In this document: positions 9,329 through 20,118 of the stretch, in pieces | Position numbering within the stretch: position 1 is the first letter of the stretch | Layout of the letters: every line of letters begins with the position of its first letter | DNA from: Podaxis mareebaensis | Taxonomy: Eukaryota > Basidiomycota > Agaricomycetes > Agaricales > Agaricaceae | Reading direction: 5' to 3' | Assembly (NCBI GenBank): GCA_018524725.1 | Contig: JAEUWP010000294.1 | Coordinates: 1-43,812, forward strand | Length of the DNA: 43,812 nucleotides | Program-made: the position numbers and the translations under genes | Notes under the pieces: model-generated | What the model saw: only the letters and a program-made list of their open reading frames with translations | The model's database searches: none | What the model was told of the DNA's origin: nothing

Positions 9329-11722
9329 ATGTCAAATATGGCTTCGACTATTGCTACTTCTTCCCTTCCCAAACTTGAGGGTCCCTCTAACTACAAGTTC
9401 TGGGCTTGTCACCTTCAAGGAGCACTTTCCTTGATTAGTGTTGCTGGTTCCACAGAGACAGGCTGGTCCTTGACCAATGGAACAGCGACAGCACCTGCTG
9501 ATGATAACACAGCTGAAATGGCATGGCAAAATCAGATGGAGGTGCAAGCCTTGTCAATCATTGAGAACACATTGCCTGATTCTATGCTGCTGCACAGCCA
9601 AACAGACCCAGAAGACTTATGGATCTACCTCTGAACCCAGTTTGGAACATTGGGTCCAGCAAATGTCTATGGCCTGTTCACCTGAGCTCTGAGGAAGAGA
9701 ATCACCAGCAAAAGAGATATTGTGGTTGATATTGCCGAAATGGCAACACTCTTCACCCAGGTTGAGGAAGCTACTGCTGCCATCCCTGAGGTTCTTAGAG
9801 CTATGATTCTTCTTTCGGCCATTCTGGATGATTGGGATTCAGTCCGACAATTGTTGTTGACCAACAATACTATGATTAAAGCCTTAACTTGGTGAGTAGT
9901 CACAGATGCTTTAAATGCTGAATGGGCTCAGAGGAGTGGATGCAACAAAATGTCCACTCATCTTACCAATGCTCAATCTGCTGCTAAAGCTAAACTTCCC
10001 AATGACCAAGGCAGTCCTTCTGCCTGGAACAAATCTCATCTGGGTCCACCTTGGAGTTGATTTGTCTCTCAGCCTGTCAGCCAGGATAAAACCTCCAATG
10101 GTCCCAAGCCTCAAGGCCAACAAGGTAGTCAGCCTGGTCAATGGCAGACCATCAAGCCGAAGAAGAAGAGGGCTCCCAAGAAGAAGAAGTCCCCCAATGC
10201 CTCAGCAAAACCAGCTGACTCCATGGCAGGTTTTGCTGCACCTGCTTGACTAGCAGTGGCCACTCCACCTTCCCCTGCTGGTGCTGGTAGATCTCACACA
10301 GGTCCCAACATGCACCCTTTCGACCTCTTGGATCGGATCCAATGGCCTCAAGTGAATGCACCTCGCATTCTGCCACAAGCTCTGGTCCAGCAATGCTTAG
10401 CCACTTCAGTCCTGCAGGATTGCCCCTTGCTTCCTTCCCTTTCTCGTAGGGTATGATCTCAAAACCCTGTTCCCATCGCCCCCACTTACTCTTCTGCCAT
10501 GCAGGAGAAACGTAAGTTTGAGGAGTCTAAAATAGAGGTGAGTAACCTCTGTTTTACTGCTATTCTTGAGCTTGAGATACTGAATCTCACACAGGAAGTG
10601 CAGGAGACCCTCAAGGTGATGAAACATCAGAAGACTGATACAGTGACTAAGTCATTGGATCAGCTCTGTGAGGAACAGAAGATCCAAACCCAATGCTATT
10701 GTGACATCAATCAAGCCCGTAAGCTTCATCATGCTCCTACTAAATGAAGTGTCGAGGAGCTGATTGAGGAAACCTTACTCCTCATGTTGCTAGATGATGC
10801 ATCTGAGAAAGCAAAGACCTTCGACAAAGACTTCCCACCACTTCCGGGACAGTCTGGTCTTCTGCCAGTTGGTCACCCAATTGAGGTAGGCAACTACTCT
10901 TGACATGTCCGCATGGGCAAATGGACTAAAAATCCTAAGAAGGCCAATCCAACCATGCAGTGTCCTGAAAAGCTGTATGACATCATTGAAGAAGCTCTTC
11001 ATGAACATGAAGAAGAGAAGCAATGCAAGGCAAAGGCCCTTTGCTTCAAGAAAGGCAAGGCCAAGGCTACTGGGGAATGTTACATCCCACAAGTAGGTCG
11101 CTTCTACCAAGATCTGATGAACCAGCTAATTCATTTTGGCATCATCAAGGATACTTGTGAAGTCGATCCTAAAGTATGTGTTAATCCTATTGGTCGATTA
11201 TGGCTTATTCATTTCCTTGTTACCCAACAGGGAGAACAAAGCTCTTGTGCCCTCCAGGAGGCACTTGCTGTGATCAACAAAAACCCTGAAGGTTATCCAT
11301 CTGACCCTAAAGATGTTGAATACCTTTACTCAATAGGTTTAACAGAACGTGAGTGGGATGAGGCTATGGCACCTTCAACCTCTTCAGTTGATGCTCTGCC
11401 AGCACCACCTTCTTCTCCTGTCTGTCTCCCCAGAGCATCTCATCCAAATGATGAGATAGATCTTGTCAGGAGCGATGTTGAAGATTGCCTGCCTTTGGTC
11501 AATGGCCCTCGTCACCTATCAGATGTCGATTATGATGCTGATGACACAAGTGATGCTGACAGTGACTTTGAGAAGAAGAAGGCTATGGGGTACGTAATCC
11601 ATATCCAATCACCATCTACTGATGCTGATCACCTCCATACTCAGACCAGTCACGACACTTCCTTCTGGGAAGAAGAAGGGCAAGCTCAGCAAGAAACGCC
11701 ATGCCAAGGCCAAACATCGTGA
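9329..11722 (+). pseudogene. Z gag: copia-type Gag with a long extra region
   Basis: One frame is open from ATG 9329 past 11722, broken only by TGA codons (9632, 9683, 9893, 10058, 10247, 10454, 10745, 10901, 11720). The N-terminus matches the copia Gag pattern (KLEGPSNYKFWACHLQGAL, then DLWIYL.TQFG). After a Lys-rich patch near 10160-10200 there is no CX2CX4HX4C zinc knuckle. Instead about 490 more codons follow: a charged helical part (LEILNLTQEVQETLKVMK), a region with PEKLYDIIEEALHEHEEE and YLYSIGLTEREWDEAM, and an acidic segment (DVDYDADDTSDADSDFEKKK). Gag forms the particle and packages RNA; the role of the extra region is unknown. Because the same frame leads into protease, Gag and Pol were probably one polyprotein. 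Confidence 0.75.
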
Positions 11723-12502
11723 GGTTTAGAGGGTTGCCCACACAGGGCAGAAGGAGGAAGAGGAGATGAGCACCTACTGTCATGGGAACGGATACTTAGG
11801 TGGCTCATAGATTTGGACAATTTTGTTTTTTGTGATGGATCATGTACAGAATTCGTAGTGATGTGCACAAGCACATCTCACTTTAATGTAATTCATTCTG
11901 TGCATGCACCTCCTAGTCTGAACACCTCCAAGATCACTCATCAAGATGAACTGATTTATATGGATGAGTATAATGCTATTTGGTTATTAGATTCAGGAGC
12001 ATCTGGCCATTATATGCCACACATGGAAGACTTTATTGACTTCCAATATTACCCTGAACTGATAACTGTTTATACTGCCAGTGATCCGATGATATCACCA
12101 GGCCACAGTACAGTTTTAATCAAAACTGTGATTAATACAGATAATGGCACACGGATACTTAATCATTCATACCTATATCCGGTGCATTACTTACAAGGTA
12201 GTGGAGATTGATTGTTATCAGTTGGTCAGCTCACCAAGGCTGGAGCTAAAATAGAAACCACTGATACCTGCTCATGCATCAATGACTCATTAAACAAGCC
12301 AATACTAGTTGCACAACCATTAATAGGTTGTTTGCCTACTCTTCATTATGTAAAGAGTAAAATCATCAAATTGCATAGCGATATGCATGCATTTGCAACT
12401 AGTACTGTACCAGGGTATGACATCCTGCATAACAGGATGGACACCCATCAGATCATATCCTCAAACACTTTGAGACAAGTACAATCAGCTTTCCTCATGT
12501 AG
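11723..12502 (+). pseudogene. Z pol: retropepsin protease and Gag-pre-integrase region
   Basis: In the same frame as gag, the aspartic protease active site is WLLDSGASGHYMPHMEDF (about 11978-12030). It is followed by LLSVGQL, typical of copia elements, with a TGA at 12209 directly before it. The pre-integrase region follows (LHNRMDTHQI). The frame ends at TAG 12500-12502; from just before there the coding sense continues in frame 1, so a 1-nt indel lies near 12490. The protease would cut the Gag-Pol precursor. Confidence 0.85.
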
Positions 12503-13332
12503 AAATTCCCAAAAATAGTCTGAAACCATGTGAAGGTTGCACTATGGGAAAGATGCATCAGAAAAGCTTCAATGTTAACTTCAAGAGAGCATCTAGGCCT
12601 CTAGAAAGGATCCATTCAAATCTTTTAGAGCTACCTACAGTCAGTTACTGAAAATACAAATGGGTAATGACTATTCTAGACAACTTCTCCTCAAATGCTT
12701 GGATTCATTTACTCTGTAAAAAATCTGAAGCACCTACAGTAATGAAGAATTTCTTGGCCTTAGTCGGTAAACATATTGGCAGTCCAGTAAAATTCCTACA
12801 CATTGATCGAGGAGGAGAATACATCCAAGAAAGCTTACAAGCTCTCTTACGCTCTCAAGGGATTATCCATGTGACCAGCGCTCCACATGCTCACCAACAA
12901 AATGGAAGAGTGGAATGCCTCAACTCTACATTAATGGATAAAGCTGAAGCCATGTGGCATCATGCTTGTATACCAAATGGTTGGTGGGAATTTGTGATTG
13001 ATACTGCATGTTACCTTTACAATTGCACTCCCATGTCACAACTAAACTGGAAAACCCCTCAAGAAGTTTTAACGGGTGTCAAACCAGATGTTTCTAAATT
13101 CAGAACCTTTGGATGTGGCACTTACGCATTCTTACCCAAAGAAGTCCGCAAAGACAAGTTGTCCCCTAAATCAGAATTAATGATATTCCTGGGATACTCT
13201 CCAGACTGGAAGAACTATCTATTTATGCATCATCTGCAAGGCAATGTACTCTACATTACACCTACTGCTATATTCAATGAACAGTTCTTCCCTAAATGTT
13301 CTGAAAAGAAACACCGAAAACAAGGAAGTTGA
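12490..13332 (+). pseudogene. Z pol: integrase
   Basis: Frame 1 gives a pre-integrase zinc-binding tail (CEGCTMGKMHQKSF), then the rve core: MTILDNFSSNAWIHLL, LHIDRGGEYIQ and HQQNGRVECLNSTL carry the D, D and E of the catalytic triad. Downstream is the copia pattern KTPQEVLTGVKPDVSKFRTFGC. One stop (TGA at 12649) precedes the core and another TGA ends the stretch at 13330. The enzyme inserts the cDNA and generates the 5-bp TSD. Confidence 0.88.
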
Positions 13333-14130
13333 AGTTCTTCTTCAAGAACTCCTACACCCTCTAGTGAGGTAATCACATATCCTAGACAGGATGACAGGAG
13401 GTCACCACCACCAGAGCGACCATCTGCTCCAGAACCACCTCCCACGAGTTCATCATCACCTGACCTTAGACATTGGCATGAAACTCCAGATCATGACAAT
13501 GATGATGATGATAGGGATAACAGTGACATAAATCCAAGAGAAGATCACGAGTCTGATCTTGATTATGCTGATCCCAAAGATTATCCTGATCTCGAAAGAC
13601 ATTCACCTGTGCAAAGCACTGATCTGAATGATAATTGAGATCCATCTCCATATCTGGAAGACTTCAAAGAAAGAGGAGATGACTGTCCATATACAGACTC
13701 TCCCCCTGTTCCTCAGTCTCCTAGATTAGAAGAATTCGAGCAACATGGTGATGATCCCCTGAACAGGGAATCATCCAGCAATCCGATACCTGGAACGCCT
13801 TCCAGTGTGCCTTCCCATCAAAAGGATAAGGCTATACCAAGACAACAAGGTACCAGAATGACACCTATTGGGTTTAGCCCTCCAAGGCCTTCCCATAAGC
13901 ATCAAGCTATGTCTCTGCCATGGATGCAACAATGGCAAACACCTTCTAATCAATGCCCTCAACAGGAACACTGGGTTCCCTCTAAACCCAGAAATATATA
14001 TGGAGATCAACATCTGGTGCAAGTACTACACAATTATCGAGGCTTCTAATGGATTCCTCCTAAGGGAGAACCATTACTAAAGTGAGTTCACAAGCAAAGC
14101 CCGGTAGCACTCCCTGATGTTGAAAATGAA
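13333..14130 (+). pseudogene. Z pol: integrase C-terminal/linker region, low complexity
   Basis: Frame 1 continues as Ser/Pro/Asp-rich sequence (SPDLRHWHETPDHDNDDDD and similar), the usual variable linker between copia integrase and reverse transcriptase. Several stops interrupt it (TGA at 13636 and others near 14050-14080). No catalytic motif is expected or seen. Confidence 0.6.
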
Positions 14131-15806
14131 ATGCCACCTGATGAACGAACACTTGATTCTTCGCAAACTTCTACGTCGATGGAACTAATGATGGTACATC
14201 ATGTAAATAAGTTATGCAAAGAAGGAGGAGTACAGTTCATTGATTTCCTTTTTGCAAATAAAGTTGATGTGTCATATACCCCAAAAGTCTTCAAAGACTT
14301 AGCTAAACTCCCCAAGGAGATCTGCGATAAGTGGTATAAAGCTTGTCTTGAAGAGATAGACGCATTAAAGAAACGACAAGTCTATGAACTCATCGAGCTT
14401 CCAAAAGGAAGAAAAGTGATTGGTAATTGATGGGTATTCTCTCCGAAATCTGATGGCAGACTCAGATCTCGATTGGTCACACAAGGGTTCTCACAAATCA
14501 AAGGAATTGACTTTGATGAACTCTTTTCTCCTGTTGTCCGGTATGAGACCACACAATTGCTATTTGCGATAGCTGCCCTCGAAGACTGGGATATGTTTGG
14601 TCTTGACATGAAGACTGCTTATCTCTACAGACACCTTAAGGAGGAAATATACATGTGACAACCAGAAGGTTTCATCCAGAAAGGACAAGAAACCAAAGTA
14701 TGGCACTTGAAACATGCCTTATATGGTCTCAAACAAGCTGGCTGCCAATGGTGGCTTGAAGTTACCAATTCAATGAAAGAATTAGGCTTCAAACGTGCAT
14801 CACTTGATGCTGGAGACTATTATTACTATGATACATGAGAAAAATCTCTTATCATCACACTACTTTATGTGGATGATGCAGCCTTTATAGGACTGCATGG
14901 ATCAAAGGTTCTTCATTGAAAAATGGAAGCATTCATGGAAAAATGGGAATGTTGATTCCTAGGTGAATTAACCAAATTCCTTGGAATGCGCATCACACGA
15001 GACTGTGATAATCAATTGATCATGATTGATCAACAACCTTATCTGGATAAGGTATTAGAATGTTTCAATGTGGTTGAAAAAGCCAAATCTACTCCATTGC
15101 CAAAAGACTTCGTCTTTACTATGGCAACAGAACAGGCATCTGCTAATTTTAGGCAGAAGTACCAACAACTGGTTGGATCTCTAATGTACTTGATGATCGG
15201 ATCACATCCTGATATTGCCTTTGCAGTCATCAAGTTATCCCAACAAATGATGAATCCATCATGGGAACACTATAAAGCCAGCTTACATACTTTAAGATAC
15301 CTTCATGGCACATCTAAATATGCCATTGTCTATGATGGACAAACAAATGAAGGAATCAACATGTTCTCAGACTCAGATTGGGCACAAGATCCAGAAACCA
15401 GGAAATCAGTCACTGGCTTCTTTATTAGAATAGCTGGAGCAGCTGTTTCATGGCTATCTCAGCACCAGAAGACTGTTGCCCTATCATCGACAGAAGCCAA
15501 ATACATGGCTTTATCTGATGCTAGTCAACAAATAGAGTGGACAATTAATTTGCTCACTGAAATTGGCATTAATCCTGAACAGATTAAAAAACCACACTTA
15601 TTCAGTGATAACCAAGGTTCAGTATTTTGGGCCAAAAATCCGGTTACTGAAAAACATTCAAAACATGTGGATGTTAAGCACCACTATATCTGCAATTTAC
15701 TTGAGGATGAAAAGGAACTGAAAATCCTGCAGATTTATTAACTAAGAATCTCAACATGAAAAAGTTCAATGACTTTTTGCCTGCTTTAGGCATCGAATTC
15801 TTTTGA
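14131..15806 (+). pseudogene. Z pol: reverse transcriptase and RNase H
   Basis: Frame 1 carries the copia RT series: EEIDALKKRQVYELIELP, SRLVTQGFSQIKGIDFDELF, LDMKTAYLYRHLKEEIYM (motif A Asp), QPEGF, LKHALYGLKQA, LLYVDDAAFIG (catalytic YVDD near 14867-14878), FLGMRI. RNase H follows: SDSDWAQDPETRKSVTGF and LSSTEAKYMAL. Five TGA stops interrupt it (14428, 14656, 14836, 14917, 14953). A small deletion before 15740 shifts the tail; the usual end ADLLTKNL reads in another frame and stops at 15804-15806. Confidence 0.9.
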
Positions 15807-15827
15807 ACTTCATGCTCTGACAATTTC

Positions 15828-15840
15828 GAGCAAGGAGGAG
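15828..15840 (+). promoter_or_regulatory. Z polypurine tract
   Basis: The purine run gagcaaggaggag abuts the 3' LTR start TGTTGAGG. It is the expected plus-strand primer for reverse transcription. Confidence 0.85.
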
Positions 15841-16231
15841 TGTTGAGGAATGAATCAGCATGACACTTGTTCTTTCTATTTCTATCTTTTACATGCACAT
15901 TACTCATGTTATATGCACGTATGCCTTATGCTTTCTGACTCATGCATGTAACTTACCCTTAACCCAGTGTTATAGCTCTATGGTATTTAAACCAGCATGT
16001 AGTAGCATACTTACTTGACTGGAGTTTTACATTCCTCATCTACTTGACTACTAAGCTACTCTAAGCTCATCATTCCTTGCTACTTTCAACTTGGTCATAT
16101 CTTCTCTGGTACTCCTTGTGATTCACCTCTCCCACATGTCCTACCAGTTTGACCAGCCTCAGATTGTGAGTAACTGGTTTACTCTCCACTGACGCCATGC
16201 TTGTGTAGTAGCAACCATTCTCCCCTTGTCA
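15841..16231 (+). repeat. Z 3' LTR (391 bp, internally shorter)
   Basis: It matches the 5' LTR at both ends but joins gacactt directly to gttctttc, lacking the equivalent of 8537-8786. It ends CTTGTCA at 16231, followed by the TSD. Confidence 0.9.
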
Positions 16232-16236
16232 CTGCA

Positions 16237-16915
16237 GTGAGGTGATGACAATGATGATGATGACAAGGAAATATCTGCAGTGATGTAGGGAGGTGGATAA
16301 GGAGGAGGATCTGCAGTGGGTTCTGAGTCATTGATGCCAGGGACATTGGAGTCGATGCTGCAAAGCAGAGGGAGCTGCGATCTGCAGGGAGGTATGGCTG
16401 GAGGTTCATCGGAGTTAGGATCAAGGTGATAGACTTCTACTTCTTGGAAGTAAAGTCTGTGAGTGACTTTGTATTTGATAATGTGAGGCACGACCTCAGG
16501 TGGGTACATCATGTAGGGGTGAAGGAACACAATCAGCTCTCCAGCATAGGGGATCATCTTCCAACCATGGGCCCAGGTGGAGTCAAAGTTATTATGGATG
16601 GTTTGGACATACAACCTGTCAGGATTGAAGACATGAGTGAAGGGAGTGTTCTCCCAAGCGATGTGGAGTATTTCAGTCATCATACAGTCAGTTGAGTAGA
16701 ATAGTGGTCCAGGTGTCAGCCAGTCTTGTGAGAATAGAGATGTGTGACCAGGAAGGTGACGATTGGCAAAGGCTTTGTTACAATAGCAGACAGGGTCTTC
16801 ATCTGGTATACGTGTATCCTGAGTGGTGTGGTGGGAGGCATTGGGGAGTCCAAGCTCATGGACTAGAGCATTGTAGATATGGTTGCGGCAGGGTGTGCTA
16901 GAAGGGTTCATAACA
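16237..16915 (-). mobile_element. X2 3' LTR, proximal segment (coding part)
   Basis: In element (minus) sense this is the start of the 3' LTR: TGTTATGAACCC from 16915. It matches 30951-31632 and, more distantly, 33753-34435. It is entirely open reading frame on the minus strand. Comparison with the 5' LTR shows mostly CA-versus-TG and CG-versus-TG/CA differences. Confidence 0.85.
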
Positions 16916-16926
16916 TTATCCCCTTC
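16916..16926 (-). promoter_or_regulatory. X2 polypurine tract
   Basis: On the minus strand gaaggggataa directly precedes the LTR start TGTTATG. It marks 16915-7826 as the 3' LTR and fixes the minus orientation of X2, in agreement with its pol. It lies inside ORF3 and is translated as part of it. Confidence 0.75.
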
Positions 16927-17998
16927 ATTATTAGCGAGTTCCATCTCACTATTATCTGAGACTGGTGTCGGGTGGGGAGTAGGTGGTCTACAATCTTCTG
17001 CTTCTGATGTCAGAGAAGGGAGATTTGTGATGTCCATCAGCTGTATGGATTGGTTCCTGTGTCTGTCCCAATGGACGAGGGAGCAAATGCACATAGCGGC
17101 TCTGTTGAGTATCCTGTGTCATTCTCTGATTGATGCAGGGGAGGCCGAAGGTATAGGAGTTGGGGCATGTGGTCTGCCTGCTTCTGGTGCTGATGATGTT
17201 GTTGGCAAGGGCAGAGATGGTGGCATCAATGGATTGGTGCAGTTGCACACTTGACAGACTTGGGCTTCTGGCACAGTGGGGAAGGTAGGGGGTTCCATTA
17301 TAGTCCCTAGCTCATAGAGATGGTCTGGTGATGTTACTTCCTTGGTATCAGTCAGTACATGGATACCACTGGTGTTGATTGGTCCTTTGTGGAAAAGTGC
17401 ATGAAGGGTGAAGTAGTGGAGGAGGTCGGGATGGGAGCAGGTGCTGAGGAGGAGTGATAGGTTGGCTAGGAGTGCAGCAGTTGCCCAGATCAGGAATGTC
17501 TGTCAGGGAGTCAGGATGTCATTTTACTCTTTGATGTGGAGCCACATAGTGGCTTGCATCAGTAGATTGTGACAGTAGAGCCTCAGTTCACAATGAAATG
17601 CTAACATCTTGATGATGTCTAATGCTTCCCTGAATTGGAGGCATGAGATGTGGACTTGGAGTTGGGGGAGTCTGGGAATGTAGGGCGCAAGTCTTGTGTA
17701 GAGTTGTATCAGGTTGTGGTTGTCAATCTGCTCATTGGGGAGATCGGGATAATGGAGGATTCAAAAGAGAGCTAGTTTGGCTAAGTGCATTGAGTCGTAG
17801 ACTGACTTTATCAATGAGAAGTTTGGTGGTAGCATTTGAGCTCTTGATGTTGCTATGTAGTCGAGGGGAGATGTTGTGGCCAATACAAGCAAGTCAGGCC
17901 ATCTCCATTGAGTTCAAAAGTTGAATGAGCATTCTAGCAGAATGCATGATAGTAGCAATAGTTTCCCTGTAGATGTTGCAGTTTTGTACCAAAAGTGG

Positions 17999-18003
17999 AT
18001 TCC
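17999..18003. repeat. Target-site duplication attcc, left copy (Y)
   Basis: The pentamer attcc precedes the Y LTR start TGTTACGG and recurs at 26254-26258 after the Y 3' LTR. Removing Y rejoins X2 ORF3 in frame (ALQRN then PLLVQ). Confidence 0.9.
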
Positions 18004-18434
18004 TGTTACGGACTTCACTTCATGCCCATTAAACTCTTGGAGCCTTGGGTACAACCCAGATTCTGTGGATCGTATTCAGTTTAACCTTTCTTCCCTTTCC
18101 ATCAGACCTTTCCCTTGTAAATACTTTTATCCGTCCTTGTCCTTTCCATCATTTTCCTTATCAGATCTCCTTATCCAATTATCTCATGTTTTTCTGTTTA
18201 TCCATGGCTTTTCCCTTTACCCTTGATTATCTCTCACTTATCTTGGTTTCTCCATTATCTGATGTTTCACTTCTGCCCCTGTCCTATCAGACATCCAGAC
18301 ACTTTGCAGACAGACTCCTTATTCTGGTATCTTCACCGTGGTTATCAGTTCACATGTTTCCTGTATTCTCCTTTGAGTAGTTACTATTGTTTCTCACTTA
18401 ACTACTACTCTCCAGACTTTATCCTGACTGCCAG

Positions 18435-18442
18435 TATATAAG
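18435..18442 (+). promoter_or_regulatory. Y promoter TATA box
   Basis: TATATAAG stands 34 nt before the A at 18469, the usual spacing to a transcription start. The same sequence is kept in the 3' LTR near 25965. Confidence 0.65.
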
Positions 18443-18468
18443 TAGGATCACTACCGTTTGTAGTCCTC

Positions 18469-18479
18469 AGTCAGAATAT
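18469..18479 (+). promoter_or_regulatory. Predicted RNA 5' end of Y, self-primer sequence
   Basis: AGTCAGAATAT is exactly complementary to the 11 nt at 18726-18736 just after the LTR. Position relative to the TATA box suggests these are the first 11 nt of the transcript, as in the fission-yeast element Tf1, where the RNA 5' end folds back to prime reverse transcription. Confidence 0.6.
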
Positions 18480-18725
18480 CAACTTAGATCTTCCTCCTCT
18501 CTCCTGCTTGTCCACTACAAGTCTGCTACTCAGTCTGGGCTTGTCCTGTCTCTGTCTGTTCTCTGTCTGCTCATCCGCTCGAGTCTGTAGTTGGTCAAGT
18601 GAGGCCATCACAGTATCAGAGGGGCGCAACACATAAGTTGAAGCCAAGGCCTCAACCCCATGTCCATGCATGTCCACCCTTGGCCACCCATGGTCCGCCC
18701 CCGTCCAGAGTCAGTTCTTAACAGT

Positions 18726-18736
18726 ATATTCTGACT
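18726..18736 (+). promoter_or_regulatory. Y primer-binding site (self-complementary to the RNA 5' end)
   Basis: ATATTCTGACT begins 2 nt after the LTR. I see no tRNA 3'-end complement starting TGG here. The complement is found at 18469-18479 in the R region. Confidence 0.6.
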
Positions 18737-18884
18737 CAGACCTCTGGTATCATTCCAAATTTTTATGCCATCTACAACATGTAGTGCTGCATGAGCTCAA
18801 GGAATCACCATTCCAGAACCTGTTCTCCCCTGCACAAATCGTGAATTCTCTTCAACTCCCGCTCCATATCAATTCTCTTCCACC

Positions 18885-20118
18885 ATGTCTTCTACTATGG
18901 TTACTGCCAAGTCCAGAACTCAAACTCAAACCTCTGCTGGGTACTCTCAAGGAAATTCCAGTGGCCCTCCGGACCCCGGAGACGAGGGTGGTGGTGGTGG
19001 CAATGATCCTGGTGAGGACGACAATGAAAATCAAGACCCCCAGGAGATGTTAGCCAATGCTCTTGGCCACCTCTCCCATACCCTCCATTCCTTGGAGCAT
19101 AGCAACTCTGTTGGCCCAGCAAATCCCTCTTGTGTGAAGGTCCGAGAACCCAACACTTTTGATGGTTTGGACCCTCTCAAAATCCACCAATGGGTCTTCC
19201 AGTGCCACCTCTATTTCACTTCAAACATGCATCAGTTTGCAGAAGATTCTTCCAAAATCTGCTTTGCTATCATGTATCTGTCTGGCACTGCTCTCGACTG
19301 GTTCCAAACCATTCTCGGGTCCAAAGATCTTGATTGGTCCGACCACAAGCTTCTCAATAACTGGGAAGTCTTCATCAGAGAAATAGAAACCCATTTTGGA
19401 CTTGCAGATCCCACCAGAGAAGCCACTGAAGAGCTGGACTCTCTCCAGATGGCTAGTAACCAACCTATCCTCAAGTATGACCTCAAGTTCAACCACCTGG
19501 CTAGTTTGGTTGGGTGGCCGGATTCAGTCCTTTGCCATCATTATTACAGGGGTCTTCTGGATCGTATCCAGGACTTGATTGCCACTCAGGTGGAGGGTAA
19601 GCCCAACTCCTTGGACAAAATGAAAAGGGTCGCTAGTCTTATTGACCAATGTCACTGGGAGCAGCAGCGTGAGTGTAAGCATCACAGTGACCACTCTGTG
19701 CAGCCCCCAAAGAATGACCCTAATCAGAAGAAACCTGGCAATTCATCCAACAACAACAATAATCAGAAGCCTAACTTGTCCTCCCCCAAATCCCCTCCTA
19801 ATTCCTCTCAGTCTGGCAATCATCTGAACTCATCTGGGAATGCTCCAAAGTCATCTCTGGGCAATAAATAAACTTGGCCCAAATGGCAAGCTCACCCCTC
19901 AAGAATGCCAACATCACTTCAACAACAACCTCTGTATGTTCTGCAGTGATGCTAACCATCGGGTAAACAACTGCCCACACAAGGCATCCAGATCTGGTCC
20001 TCCTCTGGGTCTGTCCACCTCTAATCAGAAGGCCAAAGGTTGGCAGGCTCAAGCCCAAGCTGAGGTTCCAGCAAAGAGCCCCTCTCCTTTGAATCCCCCG
20101 TTGGGTTCGAAAAAATAG
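18885..20118 (+). pseudogene. Y gag: capsid and nucleocapsid (one indel)
   Basis: Frame 3 from ATG 18885 gives an acidic/Gly-rich head, then the gypsy Gag core: KVREPNTFDGLDPLKIHQWV, FAIMYLSGTALDWFQ, FIREIETHFGLADP, and a C-terminal Asn/Ser/Lys-rich region ending in TAA 19869-19871. Coding sense continues in frame 1 (after an indel near 19850) with a CX2CX4HX4C knuckle, CMFCSDANHRVNNC (about 19936-19978), ending at TAG 20116-20118. Gag assembles the particle and the knuckle binds the genomic RNA. Pol follows in the -1 frame. Confidence 0.85.
20110..20118 (+). promoter_or_regulatory. Possible -1 frameshift site at the Y gag/pol junction
   Basis: Zero-frame codons are TCG AAA AAA TAG. Slipping back one base on the six-A run gives ATA GAG GGT and leads straight into the pol frame. 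The run could be a programmed -1 site or a plain homopolymer indel; the upstream G makes it a non-canonical slippery heptamer. Confidence 0.35.

Larger units (their letters stand above)
8509..16231 (+). mobile_element. Element Z: Ty1/copia LTR retrotransposon, 7.7 kb, complete but decayed
   Basis: It has both LTRs, a half-tRNA-iMet primer site, gag, then protease, integrase, reverse transcriptase and RNase H in the copia order (IN before RT), a polypurine tract and a 5-bp TSD. The 5' LTR is 642 bp and the 3' LTR 391 bp; the 3' copy lacks about 250 bp. LTR differences outside this gap are few and mostly CpG transitions. It lies inside the 3' LTR of X2, so it is younger than X2. Confidence 0.93.
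16237..18003 (-). pseudogene. X2 ORF3, central and LTR-encoded part
   Basis: Read on the minus strand from 18003, the frame continues from 26259 (Y removed) with NIYRETIATIMHSARMLIQL and other helical sequence. A 1-nt shift near 17740 leads to EQIDNHNLIQLYTRLAPYIP, a hydrophobic stretch (TFLIWATAALLANLSLLL, near 17480), a Pro-rich hinge, then an uninterrupted run of about 330 codons from about 17094 through the polypurine tract (16916-16926) into the LTR and on to 8368. The LTR part is rich in aromatic residues (FTHVFNPDRLYVQTIHNNF, GELIVFLHPYMMYPPEV) and looks like a folded domain. Stops upstream are TGA with one TAA. I recognise no family; an env-like or accessory role is only a positional guess. 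Confidence 0.65.
18004..18723 (+). repeat. Y 5' LTR (720 bp)
   Basis: It begins TGTTACGGAC and ends TTCTTAACA, with the same length as the 3' LTR. It contains a TATA box at 18435-18442 and the predicted RNA start near 18469. Confidence 0.93.

Noticed and set aside
9329..15741. TGA recoded as a sense codon in these elements
   Set aside because: The TGA sites correspond to Arg or Gln in sister copies and to CGA by one CpG transition, and normal TGA and TAA stops end other ORFs. Decay explains it without a new genetic code.
17643..18441. Plus-strand ORFs at 17643-18441
   Set aside because: They overlie minus-strand X2 ORF3 and the Y LTR, with no motifs, and read across the Y insertion border or through LTR sequence.
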